Positions 43,916 to 56,269 of a DNA stretch of 64,000 bases are shown here, piece by piece. The first letter of the stretch is position 1. The number at the start of each line of letters is the position of its first letter. The stretch is from Sarcophilus harrisii (Eukaryota; Chordata; Mammalia; Dasyuromorphia; Dasyuridae), in contig NC_045427.1 in the NCBI RefSeq assembly GCF_902635505.1, positions 593,235,665-593,299,664 on the forward strand. The letters are read 5' to 3'. The position numbers were made by a program, and so were the translations under genes. The notes under the pieces were generated by a model. The model ran no database searches. It was not told the DNA's origin and worked only from the letters and a program-made list of their open reading frames with translations.

Positions 43916-44745
43916 AATGAAACTGCTAAAGACTTATAGAAAATTCTTCTCGAACAAAAAGTCAAGAATTATCAAGGGAGTTAATGAAAAAAAAAATCTT
44001 AAGGATGGTGACTTAGCAATACTAAACTTAAAACTATTATAAAGTAGCAATCATCAAAAACCATTTGGTACTGACTAAGAAATAGTGGTGGATCAATGGA
44101 ATAGATTAGATACACATGATATAATCAAGGCCTTCACTGTTTGACAAAACTGCTGGGAAGCTGGAAAATAACATCAGACACTTGGCATAGACCTACATCT
44201 CGCACCCCATAACAAAGTAAGGTCAAAATGGGTACGTGATTTGGGCATAAAGAATAATGATACTATAAACAAAATAGGAGAGGAAGGAATAATTTATCAG
44301 ATCTTTGGAGAAGAAAGAAACATGATCAAAGAAAAACCAGAGAATATTATGAGAGGCAAAATGGACAACTTTGATTACATTAAATTAAAAAGTTTTTGCA
44401 CAAACAAGATTAAAAGGAGAGTACACAGCTGGGAAAAGTTGCAAGCAGAATCAGGAATACATTGTATACAATAACAGCAAGAATGTGCCATGATCAGCTA
44501 TGAAAGATTTGGTTCTTAACAGTTCAGTGACCCAGAACAATCCCAAAAGATTTTGGACAGAAAACATGACCATTGCATCCAAAAAAAAGAACTATGGAGA
44601 TTAAATGTAAATCAGCACATTTTATGTTTACTTCGTTTTTGTTTTTGTTTTGTCTCCCATAGTTTTCCCCTTTTGCTCTGATTTCCCTCTCCCTGCATCA
44701 TTCATATTGCAATGTGTATTAAAAATAAAAAATAAAAATTTAAAG
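43916..44745 (+). mobile_element. L1 ORF2 piece joined to L1 3' end
   Basis: The left part is ORF2 (AAGTAGCAATCATCAAAAAC, GGTCAAAATGGGTACGTGAT, and coding MDNFDYIKLKSFCTNK). After about 44415 it jumps to the far 3' end of L1, so it lacks the middle part of the ORF2 end. Confidence 0.8.
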
Positions 44746-45829
44746 AGGGAGAGAAAATGAAAAAGAAAAATGGAGATGATAACAGAACTTTGCCAGCTTG
44801 TTATTAAAAGTACCAGGCACACATAAGGCACTATATAAATGCTTATTCCCTTTCCCTTTCCTTCAAGGTCAGCTAGTTTAACAACCACATTTTATGAAGA
44901 GACAGGAAACAAACTTCACAATATGCCTTTTGTTCCTTGAGCTTCCTATTGCATTTTTTTCCTTTGTCTATTTGTCCAAGTGGACCTACATTTCTATAAT
45001 GCCATTTTTTTTCCTTCTCAGATTGCTAACTTCCTTTAAGGGGTCAACTTAGGTGCCACCTTTTGTGTGAAATCTCTCCCAATATTTCCATTCTCTTTTC
45101 AAATGGATTGTTTACTTACCTGTATACATGTTTATTTACATGTGTATACATTTATTTACCTATGTGTATGTTCATATTGACTTGTAAGTGTATATCTCCC
45201 AGTTTTCTGAGATCAGAAATGGTTTCATTTTTGCCGGAGTATTCAATTCTAGTAAAATGTCTTCTGCTGATATTGGCATATATTATTCTGCTTTATTTTG
45301 TTCAGTGTTTTTATTAATGTAGCCTTAGACAACTTTACTTTTTTTAGACTACCATGTCAAGCTGCTTGTTAGAGCTTGTTGTCCACTAAAACTGCTATCT
45401 CTTTTTCACATGAAATATTATCTAACCACACCTCCATTTTGTATGCACTAGGTACCTTTATACCCAACTATAGGACTTCACCCTTATTCTTATTCAATTT
45501 AATTTTATGTTTGCTTAATGAGGAAATGGAGATTCTTTTCTACTATTATAGCCATAAAAGATTTCATAGAAGTGAGATTTCAGTTGGGCTCTGAAGAAGA
45601 GAAAGGCTTTCAGTTGGCTGAATAATCTATTACATCTAATGCTGCAGGATAACCATCTTCAATGATGAGGTCCTTGGGCATTGACCAAGAGAGCTTGAGT
45701 TACTATAAACTTCTGGAAGCCCAAATATTGAGAAGCTAGGAGGGAGAAGCCTTGATAGGATTATAAGTGGACTTTTTGATTTCTATTAAACCTTTTCTTC
45801 AAGTGGACCTTTATTTATAGTCCCCCTCC

Positions 45830-46290
45830 AGGAAAAGAATTCTTGGCGGAATTCTTTCTATTGACAAAACCTGTGTCATTCAGAAAGCTAAGTTATAATG
45901 TCAACCCCGGAGGATATATTTCCATTTTAAAATGCCTACTCATAAGGTAAGCCCCTACCAACCTCTTTTAGGACCCTAACTCCTTTTTACAGTTAGCCCA
46001 AACTTGCCATACCTTAATGGCAGTTTTCCCTAATAGCAATTTCCTCCTTAATGGTGTCTTAGGCCCCTTATTAATTACCAAAACCCCTTTCCTTGTGAAA
46101 AATCCTTATGGATTTAGCCTGCTCTTGGGGGTATAATAAAATCTTTGCCCCTTAATTTTGGAATTCTAAGTCTATAAATTCTTTTGAAATAATCCATGAC
46201 ACCAGCCTATAATGCCAATATTCTTTTGCGGTATCATTACTCCGTGCCCCATCATTTTCGTGGGGCTACTTCACTTATTTTGATGGCGCA
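45830..46290 (+). mobile_element. LTR-like stretch (fossil, low confidence)
   Basis: A GC-moderate stretch with a TATAATAAAATC signal followed by a U5-like part looks like an old solo LTR. No internal viral region is recognised and the family is not known to me. Confidence 0.25.
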
Positions 46291-46469
46291 GTATATACCC
46301 CATAACCTCATCAGCACCTCCATTAGGATTAAGCAAGAACAGATTCACTTCAGTATTTGCCATATTCTTCAATGACTATTGAAAAGGGGGAAATCTATGT
46401 AATCATAGGAACTATGGAATCAAAATTGGTTATTACACTAATCTGTAATCTACTTAATTACTTCAAGTC

Positions 46470-46491
46470 TTTTTTTTTTTTTTTTTTTTTT
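46470..46491. repeat. T22 tract
   Basis: An uninterrupted T-run, possibly the reversed tail of an unidentified retroposon. Confidence 0.9.
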
Positions 46492-46654
46492 ACTGTTATT
46501 CATTGTTTCTCATAGTGAAGATGAGTAGCCATCCCTCCTATAAAGTCCCAAGTCACAGAATTACGTTATCTAATGTAATTTGCTTCATCCTTTTTGGAAG
46601 CAAACAGGGTAGAAATTTTGTCATCTCTCCAACCTGTGTCATATCCTCCTCACG

Positions 46655-46770
46655 ACATCCACAACAGAGTTGTTCAGTTATTCAGTTATGTCTGACTTCA
46701 CCACTCCATGGACCACAGCATCCCAGTCCCTTCTCTCCTCCATTATTTCTCAAAATCTATACTGGAGCAA
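46655..46770 (-). repeat. RTE-type SINE tail fragment, minus strand
   Basis: GTTGTTCAGTTATTCAGTTA, TGTCTGACTTCACCACTCC and ATGGACCACAGCATCCCAGT resemble the reversed RTE/BovB-like SINE tail. Confidence 0.5.
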
Positions 46771-47164
46771 ATTTATAGACCAATCTGAATTGTGTCTGGA
46801 ATTAGCTCTGATTTAACAAGCCAAGTTTATGGCATAAGAGATTAGTTTCTGTGAATTAGGAACAGCATAAACACAACCTGATCCAGTGTCTTGTGGCCAA
46901 AATATCTTCTTCCTTTTAAGTTCTCTAACCATCCAACTCCTCACCTTTGTTAATCATTTTTCATCTGTTTTTGGCCAGGAGAGGTATTTGTCATTGGAAA
47001 TGTTCCTAAACTCATAGAATTGGAAGGCATTTCTGAGTTTATTGACTTTAACCCACTTATTTTTACAGATGAGAATATTAAAAAGAGGAGAGATTTAATT
47101 TCTATCTCTGCCCTTTAGTCACACTGTCCTAAGAGTCATGAAACCTTAACTTCTTAGTATACTA

Positions 47165-47352
47165 AGTCAGTAGTTTTCAAAGTGTGGTCTAGAGAATCCT
47201 AGGGTCTCTGAAGCCCTTTCAGAAAGTTTTTATTTCTAATAAGGTAAATATCTATAAATATAACCCACATAAACAAAAAAACTTTTTGTACAGATCCTCA
47301 ATAGTTTTTAATAGTATAAAGAGACTGAGAACAAAAGTTTGAGAACCATGTT
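47165..47352 (+). mobile_element. MER5/Charlie-type nonautonomous hAT transposon
   Basis: The ends CAGTAGTTTTCAAAGTGTGG and AAAAGTTTGAGAACCATG are the degraded terminal repeats. The interior TATAACCCACATAAACAAAA matches MER5/Charlie text. It is ancient. Confidence 0.8.
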
Positions 47353-47390
47353 TACTAGGAAACTCATTAAGAGTCAAAAACTACAGGGAG

Positions 47391-47532
47391 CAGCTAAATG
47401 GTGCAGTGGATTGAGCACCAGCCCTGAAGTCAGGAGGACCTGAGTTCAAATTTGACCTCAGACACTTAACACTTCCTAGCTATGTGATCCTGGACAAGTC
47501 ACTTAACCCCAATTGCCTCAGGAAAAAAAAAA
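47391..47532 (+). repeat. WSINE-type SINE
   Basis: GGGAGCAGCTAAATGGTGCA, GACCTGAGTTCAAATTTGAC and AACACTTCCTAGCTATGTGA precede an A-run. It is well preserved. Confidence 0.9.
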
Positions 47533-47649
47533 AGTCAAAAATTAGGTTCACCTTCTTTTAGAAGAAGCTGTTTAGACTGATTTAAGATAATGAGATACAG
47601 GTTCTTCAACTTGTCATCCACTTGCTAGTGTCCTTGAATATCTCAACAT

Positions 47650-48110
47650 TAATGCATTTCACAATGGGAATTGTACGTTCCAACCATTCTGGAGAACAAC
47701 ATGGATCTATGCCCAAAGGGCTATTAAACTGTGCATATCCTTCGATCTAGCAGTGCCATTACTGGGTCTGTATCCCAAGGAAATGTTAAAGGAGGGAAAA
47801 GGACCCACATGTGTAAAAATGTTTGTAGCCGCTCTTTTTGTGGTAAGAATTGGAAAATGGGTAGATGTCCATCATTTGGGGAATGACTAAGCTGTGGCAC
47901 ATGAAGGTAATGGAATATTATTGTTCTATAAAAAATGATGAAGAAGCTAATTATAGAAATGTCTGGGAAGATTTACATGAACTGATGCTGAATGAAACAA
48001 GCAGAACCAGGAATACATTGTGCACAAAAACAGCAAGAATGTGTGATTGATGATCATCTATAAGAGACTTGGTTCTTCTCAGTGTTTCAGTGATCTGAAA
48101 GGGCTAGGGT
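47650..48110 (+). mobile_element. L1 ORF2 C-terminal fragment
   Basis: GGGCTATTAAACTGTGCATA, AAGGACCCACATGTGTAAAA and coding MEYYCSIKNDEEANYRNVWE identify ORF2. The 3' UTR is missing. Confidence 0.85.
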
Positions 48111-48119
48111 GCTTTTGAG

Positions 48120-48805
48120 GAACAGTTTTTTTGTAAAGGCTTAGCACAAGATGCCTTGACCTTATTATACATCAGATACTCTACAGATGTTAGTTCTAGT
48201 GATTACCTCACTCTCAGCCCTCCAATCTAGATATTTATATATTAGGGTTTAAATATGACTTCTATATAATGTCTTAGGTGTTTTCTTACATCGTGCAAAT
48301 TAGGAATCATTGTATTAGATCTCTTTATGTTCCCTGAGGTTCAGGTAATCATAACTCTTATTAAATTTCTCAAGAACTTTGGTTGAAGAATTGAGATCAC
48401 AACCTGTCAGAGTGAGATTGAACTCCTTGGCGTCTTTTGCCTGGGGCAAAAACCATAACACCTTCTTGACTCTCCCTCTAGATGTAAAATAAAGAATTTT
48501 AACGCATAGCTCATAATATGTAGCCTGACAACAATAGCGGTTGTAAATTTAAACCAATAGAGCCTTATAATGTATTTCTTAGTCATTTTGTTGTGAAATT
48601 CATTTGTCTTATGTGATGAGATATTTCCAATCAGGATATTTAGTCCAAATTTATTACCACTCCTCTGTTTCTCAGTCTACAGGGATAAGTAGTAACATCC
48701 ATCACCACCCATCCCCACCTTCATGGAGTATATGATGGTTGTCTTAGTGAAATGTACTTTGTACACACACCTTTCTAAATGATAAGGATTTTGAGTTTAA
48801 AAGCT
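48120..48805. other. Intergenic, nothing recognised
   Basis: AT-rich unique sequence with no open frame or repeat I can name. Confidence 0.4.
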
Positions 48806-48811
48806 ACTTAC

Positions 48812-48957
48812 AGGAGCAGCGAAGTGCCATAGGCACTAGATCATGATCCTGGAGTAAGGAGGCCCCTAGTTCATTGACCTCAAACACTTGATAGTTACTA
48901 GCTATGTGATCCTGGTCAAGTCACTCAACACTGATTGCCTCCCCCTCCCAAAAAAAA
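48812..48957 (+). repeat. WSINE-type SINE
   Basis: AGGAGCAGCGAAGTGCCATA, GATCCTGGAGTAAGGAGGCC and GATCCTGGTCAAGTCACTCA define a full but diverged copy. Confidence 0.8.
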
Positions 48958-49584
48958 GTCAATTGTGATAAAATGAATGGTTTTCTATGTAAGATATTTA
49001 TAAATGCATTGATGATTTGCTGTCATCTGACTAGTTTTTATTTTGTTACTAGGTTTTGTTACATTCTTTAAATTCATGATACTGTGAAGGTTGTTATTGT
49101 GTTTCTGCTTTTTCTTGTAAATTCTGGGAAACTCTTGTTTAAGAAATGCCATTTAGGGAATGAATAAAATTTGTATCATTGGAGAAATTAACTTTTTTGA
49201 TTTAGATGCCGTAAAATTATTAAGTTGTTAAAAGCTGATTATACCCTTAGAAACTATAAAGCATTTAATTAGATATATTTTTAAAAGGAAAAATAATAAT
49301 TACTTCCTGTGTGAAAAAGAGAAAAAAAAAAAAAAAAAGGAGACCCTGTAAAAACTTTTCTTATTGTAAACTTACCAAGTTTCTTGGGATCACCTGTCTA
49401 AGCAAAGTCATAAAATCTTATCAGTCATGTGAAAAAAACCTTGTAATTGGTTTATTGAAAAAATTGGATCCCCTTATATTAAAACTCTCCTTAATAAAGA
49501 AGGATGATTTATAAGGTTTGTTTATTATGAAAATTATAACGTTATACCTGGCATATTATAGATTGAAGTTATATCATTTAAAAA

Positions 49585-49631
49585 ATTATTTAGTATTTTA
49601 TTTTTTCCCATTTATATGTAAAAAAAGCAAT

Positions 49632-49632
<1 letters not shown>
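49585..49632 (-). mobile_element. L1 3' tip, minus strand
   Basis: TAGTATTTTATTTTTTCCCA resembles the reversed L1 3' end seen at 6003; it is cut by the microsatellite. Confidence 0.4.

Positions 49633-49672
<40 letters not shown>
49632..49672. repeat. (TA)n(GA)n microsatellite
   Basis: TA units to about 49649 switch to GA units up to 49672. Confidence 0.95.
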
Positions 49673-49769
49673 TCCTAATTGCCCTACTGATAGAAAATTT
49701 TTATGAGTTACAAGTATCATCTTCTCATGTAGGAATGAAAACAATTTAGCCTTATTAAGTCCCTTATGA

Positions 49770-51690
49770 TTTCTCTTTCCTGTTTATCTTTTTATACTTC
49801 TCTTGAGTCTTGTATTTGAAAGTCAAATTTCCTTTTCAGCTATATTCTTTTCATCAAGAATACTTGAAAGTCCTTTATTTCATTGAATATCCATTTTTCT
49901 CCTGAAGGATTCTTCTCATTTTTGCTAAATAGGTGATTCTTGGTTGTAATCCTAATCCCTTTGCCTTCTGGAATATATTCCAAGCCTTCTGATGCTTTAA
50001 TTTAGAAGCTTCTATATCTTGTGTTATCCTAACTGTGGTTCCACAATGCTTGAATTATTTCTTTGTGGATGTTTACAATATTCTCTCTTTGACCTGGTTG
50101 TTCTAGAATTTGGCTATAATATTCCTGAGACTTTTCCTTTTGGGATCTCGCTCAGGAGGTGGTAGATTTCTTTAATTTCTATTTTACCTTCTGATTCTAG
50201 AATGTCAGGACAATTTCTGGAAAGATGATCTCTAGGTTCTTTTAAAACAAACAAACAAACAAAAAAACATTTCATATCTCCCAGCTCTATTTTCCAATTT
50301 TTTTGATCAGTTGTTTTTCCATTGAGATATTTTACATTGTTTTCTACTTGTTCATTCTTTGGGTTTTGTTTTATTGTTTCTTAAATTCTCATAAAGTCAC
50401 TAGCTTCCATTTTCTCAATTCTAATTTTTAAGGAATTATTTTCTTCAGTGAGCTTTTATATCTTCTTTTCCAATTGGCCAATTCTACTTTTTAAGGAGTT
50501 TATTTCTTCAGTGAATGTTTGTGCCTCTTTTGCCATTTGGTCCATTCTGTTTTTTAAGTTGTTTTCTGCAGTACTTTTTTGTGTCTCATTTATCAAGCTA
50601 TTGACCCTTTCCCCCCCAAGGTTTTCTTATACCTCTATTACTTGATTTTCAAAATCCTTTTTGAGCTCTTCCATATGCTGAGACCAATTTATATTTTTCT
50701 TGGAGGCTTGGATGTTGAGGCTTTGACTTTTTAAATCTTCTTCTGAGTGTGTGTTTTGACTTTCCCTGTCACCATAGGGAATTTCCATGGTCAGAATATT
50801 TTTGTGTTGCTTGCTCATTTTTCCAGTCTATTTTTTGAATTTTAACTTGTTATTAAAGTGGGTCTCTGCTTCCAGGATGGAGGGCACAATGATTCTGTAG
50901 TTTTGCCCATATTCAGATCTGGATCTTGGTCCTGAGTGTTAATCTCAGGGTGAGGAGGAGCACTAGTACACTGGAGCTAGAAGCCACAGAAGAATAGGGG
51001 CCCTTGTCACAATTTCAGGATAGAAAAATCATTCACAGACCAGAGCACAGACCAGGAAAATAGTAAATACAGTTCTTGGAAGAATGAAAATTTACAGGTT
51101 TCTAGAAGTATCTCTGAAAACAGCTGCACAAAAAACCTGTATCTTGGAACAGCATGTGCTTTGATCTTCCTTGTCACATGGTAACTTTCTATGGTCAGAA
51201 TATTTTTCTGTTGTTTGCTCTTTTTCTTCACTTTTAACTCTTTGCTAAAGCAGGACTCTGCTTCCAAGGTGGAGGGTGTACTGTGGAGGGTGTCACTGGT
51301 TTTGTGCAGCTGTGACCAAAAGCACCACAGAGACCCCTATCATCTCCTTCTGATGAGTTGTTCAACCTCCTTACTGTCTGTGGACCGATAATTCCAGTAG
51401 TAGCAGTTGCTGCTATTACTGATTCAGTGACTCCCAGGGTCTGCTCCTGGTTTGTTAGGGCCATAATTGTGCTAGATTGTGCTCTACTCTTGTACCTGTA
51501 GGACAGACCTTTCCTGCTGACCTTCTAAGTTGTCTTTGTATTTCACCTTGTCCTCTTGTGGGTCATGCCACTTTGGGATTATTTAAATTATTTAATATTT
51601 TTTATTTAATAATTTAGCATTATTTAAAGTTGTTTAGAAGAGTTTTAGGGAGAGCTCAAAGGAGTTATAGCATTTTCTTTCCCATCTTGG
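49770..51690 (-). mobile_element. L1 5' UTR plus ORF1, minus strand
   Basis: On the minus strand ORF1 starts near 50818 (MSKQHKNILTMEIPYGDRES). A coiled-coil part follows at about 50380-50640, then a C-terminal domain with KGLGLQPRITYLAK, the counterpart of the mammalian QPRISYPAK block. The 5' UTR runs up to about 51690, ending at a reversed GATGGG-type start. ORF1 has several stops and frameshifts. ORF2 is not attached. Confidence 0.75.
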
Positions 51691-52000
51691 TTCTGCAGAA
51701 ATTATACCTTGAACCAACTTAATCTTAATAGACTCAACTTTGAGGGATTTAATTTTCCATAAGAATTTAGTTTATAATACCTTAAGAAAAGGATATTTAT
51801 TAGTCTGGAGATTAGCAGTGAATTGTCAATGTTTTTTTCTGTTTTTTTTTTTTTTTTTTTTGAGTGAACAATCTCATGTTTACTATGTGGAATTCCAAAT
51901 TTCAATACTTTTCCTAATTTCTAATGATTGATTTTTATATTAGGGTAAGTTTAAACTGATTAAGTAAAAGAAAAAGAAGAAGTAAAGATGTGAAATGAAA

Positions 52001-52002
<2 letters not shown>

Positions 52003-52035
<33 letters not shown>
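52003..52035. repeat. (TG)n microsatellite
   Basis: About 16 uninterrupted TG units. Confidence 0.97.
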
Positions 52036-52036
<1 letters not shown>

Positions 52037-52654
52037 CTGGTAAACTTTTATTGTAAAACTAATTATTTAAACTAATTTATTGTAACAGCATAAAAGTAAT
52101 AATAACTGTATCAAGCCCCGAGCTTTGAGTTTAATGGGTACAAGCAAACATGATAGAGGAGATAGAGTTTACGCACTAGGATGAGCATATGTCTTCTCAC
52201 CTAAATATTTCATTGAATATGGAAACTGTGAAATATAACCATAATTAACCTAAGATAAGGTACACAAAAAAGATATATTTAAGAAATTCAAATAATAACC
52301 AAGAAATCAGAACCTAAAATTTTAAATTACTACAGAAGGTAGAATTCAGGAAATCTTTTAAATTACATATATAATCATCTGATCTTGTTGCTTTCTCAAT
52401 CTTATGAATAGGAGCAAAGATTTCTAGAAAGAAATTCATTTATTTACAGAGGAGCTATATTCATGATAAGTATAACCCAAATTATGCAATTCAGGGTTTG
52501 AAGTGCATTTTCTGGTATGTATTTGAACTTGGGCAAATTGGTTTGAGCATTTGGCAGAAAATGATTTGTTTTCTTCATGAAAAGTCCAAGAAACTAAATT
52601 TAAAAGAGAGGAGATAAGGCCAGAACAGAACAACAGAATGCTTCTTTTTCACTC

Positions 52655-52830
52655 CTTCCTAATCTCTTGAAAAGGAAATCAATATATGGATTATAAATGT
52701 GACATCATGCAAAACATTTCCACATTAACTATGTTTCAAAAGAAAATTCTCTCAAATACACACAAAACCAAGAAAAATAGGGAAAATGAAAAAAGTACAC
52801 TTTAGTCCACACTCAACAAGTAGGTTTAAA
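52655..52830 (-). mobile_element. L1 3' UTR fragment, minus strand
   Basis: GTGACATCATGCAAAACATT, TTCCACATTAACTATG and CACTTTAGTCCACACTCAAC match reversed L1 3' UTR. Confidence 0.65.
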
Positions 52831-52924
52831 AAAATAAACCAAAAAACATTTAATTGGGATTACTAATTAAATGATATTTTAATAGTAGATTTGACCTTGG
52901 TTGAAAGATTGAGATAGATGATTG

Positions 52925-53035
52925 CTGTAGTTAGCTGGATTTATAATTGAAAAGTTCTGAGTTTGAATCCTGCCTCAGGCATGTACTAGCTTTGTGACCC
53001 TGGTTAAATCATCTAACTTCTTTCCTAGTCTTAAA
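52925..53035 (+). repeat. CORE-SINE head fragment
   Basis: GTTCTGAGTTTGAATCCTGC, CTCAGGCATGTACTAGCTTT and GTGACCCTGGTTAAATCATC are the SINE head and start of the core. Confidence 0.7.
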
Positions 53036-53084
53036 TTTATGGTTAGAATTATGGTTTAGGGTTCTCTTTACTTAACACAGCTAC

Positions 53085-53265
53085 CATTTTAGCTGAGGGC
53101 TTTATAATCTATTGCCTGGATTATGACAGTCTCCTAAATGTTCCAAGTCTCTTTCCACTCTAGCCCAATCTCTACTTTCTCGTGTTCATTACAAAACAAA
53201 GACAAGTCTTCCCATTCTTCTCCTTTTTAAACGTACTTCATTGGACTTTTTACACCATGAACTAT
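53085..53265 (+). mobile_element. L2 fragment, plus strand
   Basis: ATTGCCTGGATTATGACAGT, CTCCTAAATGTTCCAAGTCT and CCACTCTAGCCCAATCTC match L2. Confidence 0.6.
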
Positions 53266-53434
53266 CATTGCTTCAGAGTGTTTAAGTCACAGTTCATTGA
53301 AGTTCAAATATAACCTACAAAATGCACTTTGAACCATGAATTGCAAAAATGGAGTTTATGTTTGCTATGAAGATAACATACCTGTAAATAAATCACCCTA
53401 AGATCTCACATTGTACAAAGTATTAATTATTTAA

Positions 53435-53712
53435 AACTATTTCATGTTTTTGCTCACTCATGCTCAACTCTTTGTGACCCCATTTGAGATTTTCTTGGCA
53501 AAGATACTGGAGTGGTTTGCCATTTCCTTCTCCAGGAGGAGATTTTACAATTTTTTTTATTTTTTTTACAATGAGGAAATTGATGCAAATAAGGTTAAGT
53601 CTTTTGTTATCTAGAGAACACATAGATAGTACCTAGTATCACATGGTCGAATTTGAATTTAGGTCTTCTTGATTGCAAGCCTGGTGCTCTATCCACCTAG
53701 CCACCATACTGG
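53435..53712 (-). repeat. MAR1-type CORE-SINE, minus strand
   Basis: The reversed tail CTTTGTGACCCCATTTGAGA, TTTTCTTGGCAAAGATACTG and head CTATCCACCTAGCCACCATA show a nearly complete copy with a small internal T-rich expansion. Confidence 0.88.
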
Positions 53713-54009
53713 TTTAAAAAGCTCTAAGAAATTTAGTCAGTTGAAGAGATTAAATAAACATGATCAATAAATAAACACATTCAGCAACTTAGTTTGTTTT
53801 TTGTTTTTGATAAACCTGATAACACAAACCACAAAGGAAGTGGTTTTAACTTTCTTTTAAATTTTTTTTTTTGGAGTTGTTAGGATTTATTTGTAATCAG
53901 AGTATGTACTCCTAGACATTAACGATTCACTCTATTGAGAAATTGTTTTATTTTTGATAGTACTACCAAGAATAGGTACCCTGACTAAATGTTTTTGAGA
54001 ACAGGGTTA

Positions 54010-55048
54010 TATTTTTTTTATTATTATTAAAGCTTTTAATCTTCAAAACATATGCATGGATAATTTTTCAACATTGACCCTTGCATAGCCTTGTATTCCA
54101 AATTTTCCTTTCCTTCTCCCCATCTCCTCCTCTTGATGGCAAGTAATCCAATATATGTTATACATATGTAATACATGCTAAATTCAATATATGTAAACAT
54201 ATTTATATAATTATCTTGCTGCACAAGAGAGAGCAGATCAAAAAGAAAAGAAAATGAGTAAGAAAACAAAATGCAAATGAACAATAACAAAAAGAATGAG
54301 AATGTTATGTTGTGATCCACACTCAGTTTCCACAGTTCTCTCTCTGGGTATAGATAGCTGTCTTCATCACAAGATCATTGAAACTGGCCTCAGTCATCTC
54401 ATTGTTGAAGAGAGCCACGTCCATCAGAATTGATAGTTGTATACTCTTGTTGCCGCATACAATGATCTCCTGGTTCTGCTCATTCCACTCAGCATCAGTT
54501 CATGTAGGTCTCCCCATCCTGTTGATTATTTCTTACAGAACAATAATATTCCACAATATTAATATACCATAACTTATTCAGCCATTCTCCAATTCATGGG
54601 CATCCATTCAGTTTCCACTTTCTTGCCATTACAAAAAGGACTGCCACAAAAATTTTGGCACATACAGGTCCCTTCTCCTTCTTTAAGATCTCTTTGGGAT
54701 ATAATCCCAGTCGTAACACTGCTGGGTCAAAGAGTATGCGCAGTTTGATAACTTTTTGAGCATAGTTCCAGATTACTTTCCAGAATGGCTGGATCAGTTC
54801 ACAGTTCCACCAACAATGTATTAGTGTCCCAGTTTTCCCACACCCCCTTCCAACATTCATCATTATCTTTTCCTGTCATTTTAGCCAATTGGAGAGGTGT
54901 GTAGTGGTATCTCAGAATTGTCTTAATTTGTATTTCTCTGGTCAGTAGTGATTTAGAGCATCTTTTCCATATGAAAATGGTTTTAATTTCTTCAGGTGAA
55001 AATTGTCTGTTCATATCCTTTGACCATTTATCAATTGGAGAATGCGGT
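54010..55048 (-). mobile_element. L1 3' end, minus strand, about 1 kb
   Basis: It opens with the reversed 3' end (AACATATGCATGGATAATTT) and extends through 3' UTR into ORF2 coding (MMNVGRGCGKTGTLIHCWWN). It is 5' truncated at about 55048, where a plus-strand L1 follows. Confidence 0.9.
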
Positions 55049-55059
55049 TTAACTTTTTA

Positions 55060-55765
55060 ATTCAACAGAGACTTTTAGGGAAACTGAAGAACAATTTAGG
55101 GATGAAAGGGTTGAAATTAGCATCTTACACTATGTATCACAATAAAGTCTTGATGGATAAAAAATCTGATTATAAAATGTCTTTCATTAAAAAGTTGGAG
55201 GAGGAATGCACAATTACAACTGCTACAGCTATAGAGACTGAAATTAGAGCCTATTTATTTTTAAAAACAAATAGGACCTTTTGATCATATAAAAATTTAA
55301 ATCTTTTACAAAGAATCAGTGCAGCCAGATTGGGGAAAACATTTATATTAAACATCCTTTACTAAAGTCTGATACCTCAGATCTACCAAGAATTGGACAG
55401 CATAATGGGTGAATGGTCAAAGGATATAAATAATCTTCAAACTGATACAAAATGAAATGAGCAGAACCAGGAGAACAATGTAAATACAATAACAAAAACA
55501 CCATATGTATTTTTTAAATAACAGCTTTGAATGATTCCTGATCAATGCAATGACCATTCCCAATTCCAGTCAACCATTGCATCCTCAATATATAAAATGA
55601 GACATGTTTTTTGTACACAGAAAAATAGGAATTTGTTTTGCTTAACTATGCATATTTATTATAAGGGCTTCCCTGCCCTCCTTTTTCCCCCAAAGGTAAT
55701 GGGAGGGAAAGAGAAAATAAATCTATTTTTGTTAGTGGAAAAAATAATTCAACTTAAAAAATGAA
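55060..55765 (+). mobile_element. Older L1 ORF2 piece joined to a 3' end
   Basis: GGGATGAAAGGGTTGAAATT and TCTTGATGGATAAAAAATCT are ORF2-like; after about 55440 the sequence jumps to the terminal ORF2/3' UTR (ATGAAATGAGCAGAACCAGG) and ends in an A-rich tail. Confidence 0.7.
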
Positions 55766-55799
55766 TTACTAGCTATTGACAATCATTTAGAAATATGTT

Positions 55800-56268
55800 T
55801 AAAACTTATTCATCAGATGCTAAGTAAAGTGACTAAAGCCAAGAAAACATTGTACACAGTAAGAATAAGAATATGTGTTGATCAACTGTGATGGTCTTGT
55901 TCTTTTCAACAACGAGGTGATCCAGGCCATTGCCAATAGATTTGTGATGGAAAGAGCTATCTGCATCCAGAGATAGGACTGTGGGGACTGTGGATCACAG
56001 GATAATATTTTCACCTTTTTGCTATTGTTTTCTTGCTTGTTTTTTTTCTCATATTTTTTATTTTTGATTTGATTTTTCTTGTGCTGCATGATAAATGTGT
56101 AAATATGTTCAGAAAAATTGTATAAATTTAACCTATATTGGAATATTGGCTATCTAGGGGAGGGGAAGGAGAGAGGGAGAAAAATTTGGAACACAAGGTT
56201 TGACAAGGGTGAATGTTGAAAACCATTTTTGCATGTATTTTGAAAAATAAAAAGTTATTACAAAAGAA
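55800..56268 (+). mobile_element. L1 3' end, plus strand
   Basis: ATGCTAAGTAAAGTGACTAA, CATCCAGAGATAGGACTGTG and TGAAAAATAAAAAGTTATTA cover the ORF2 end through the tail. Confidence 0.85.
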
Positions 56269-56269
56269 A

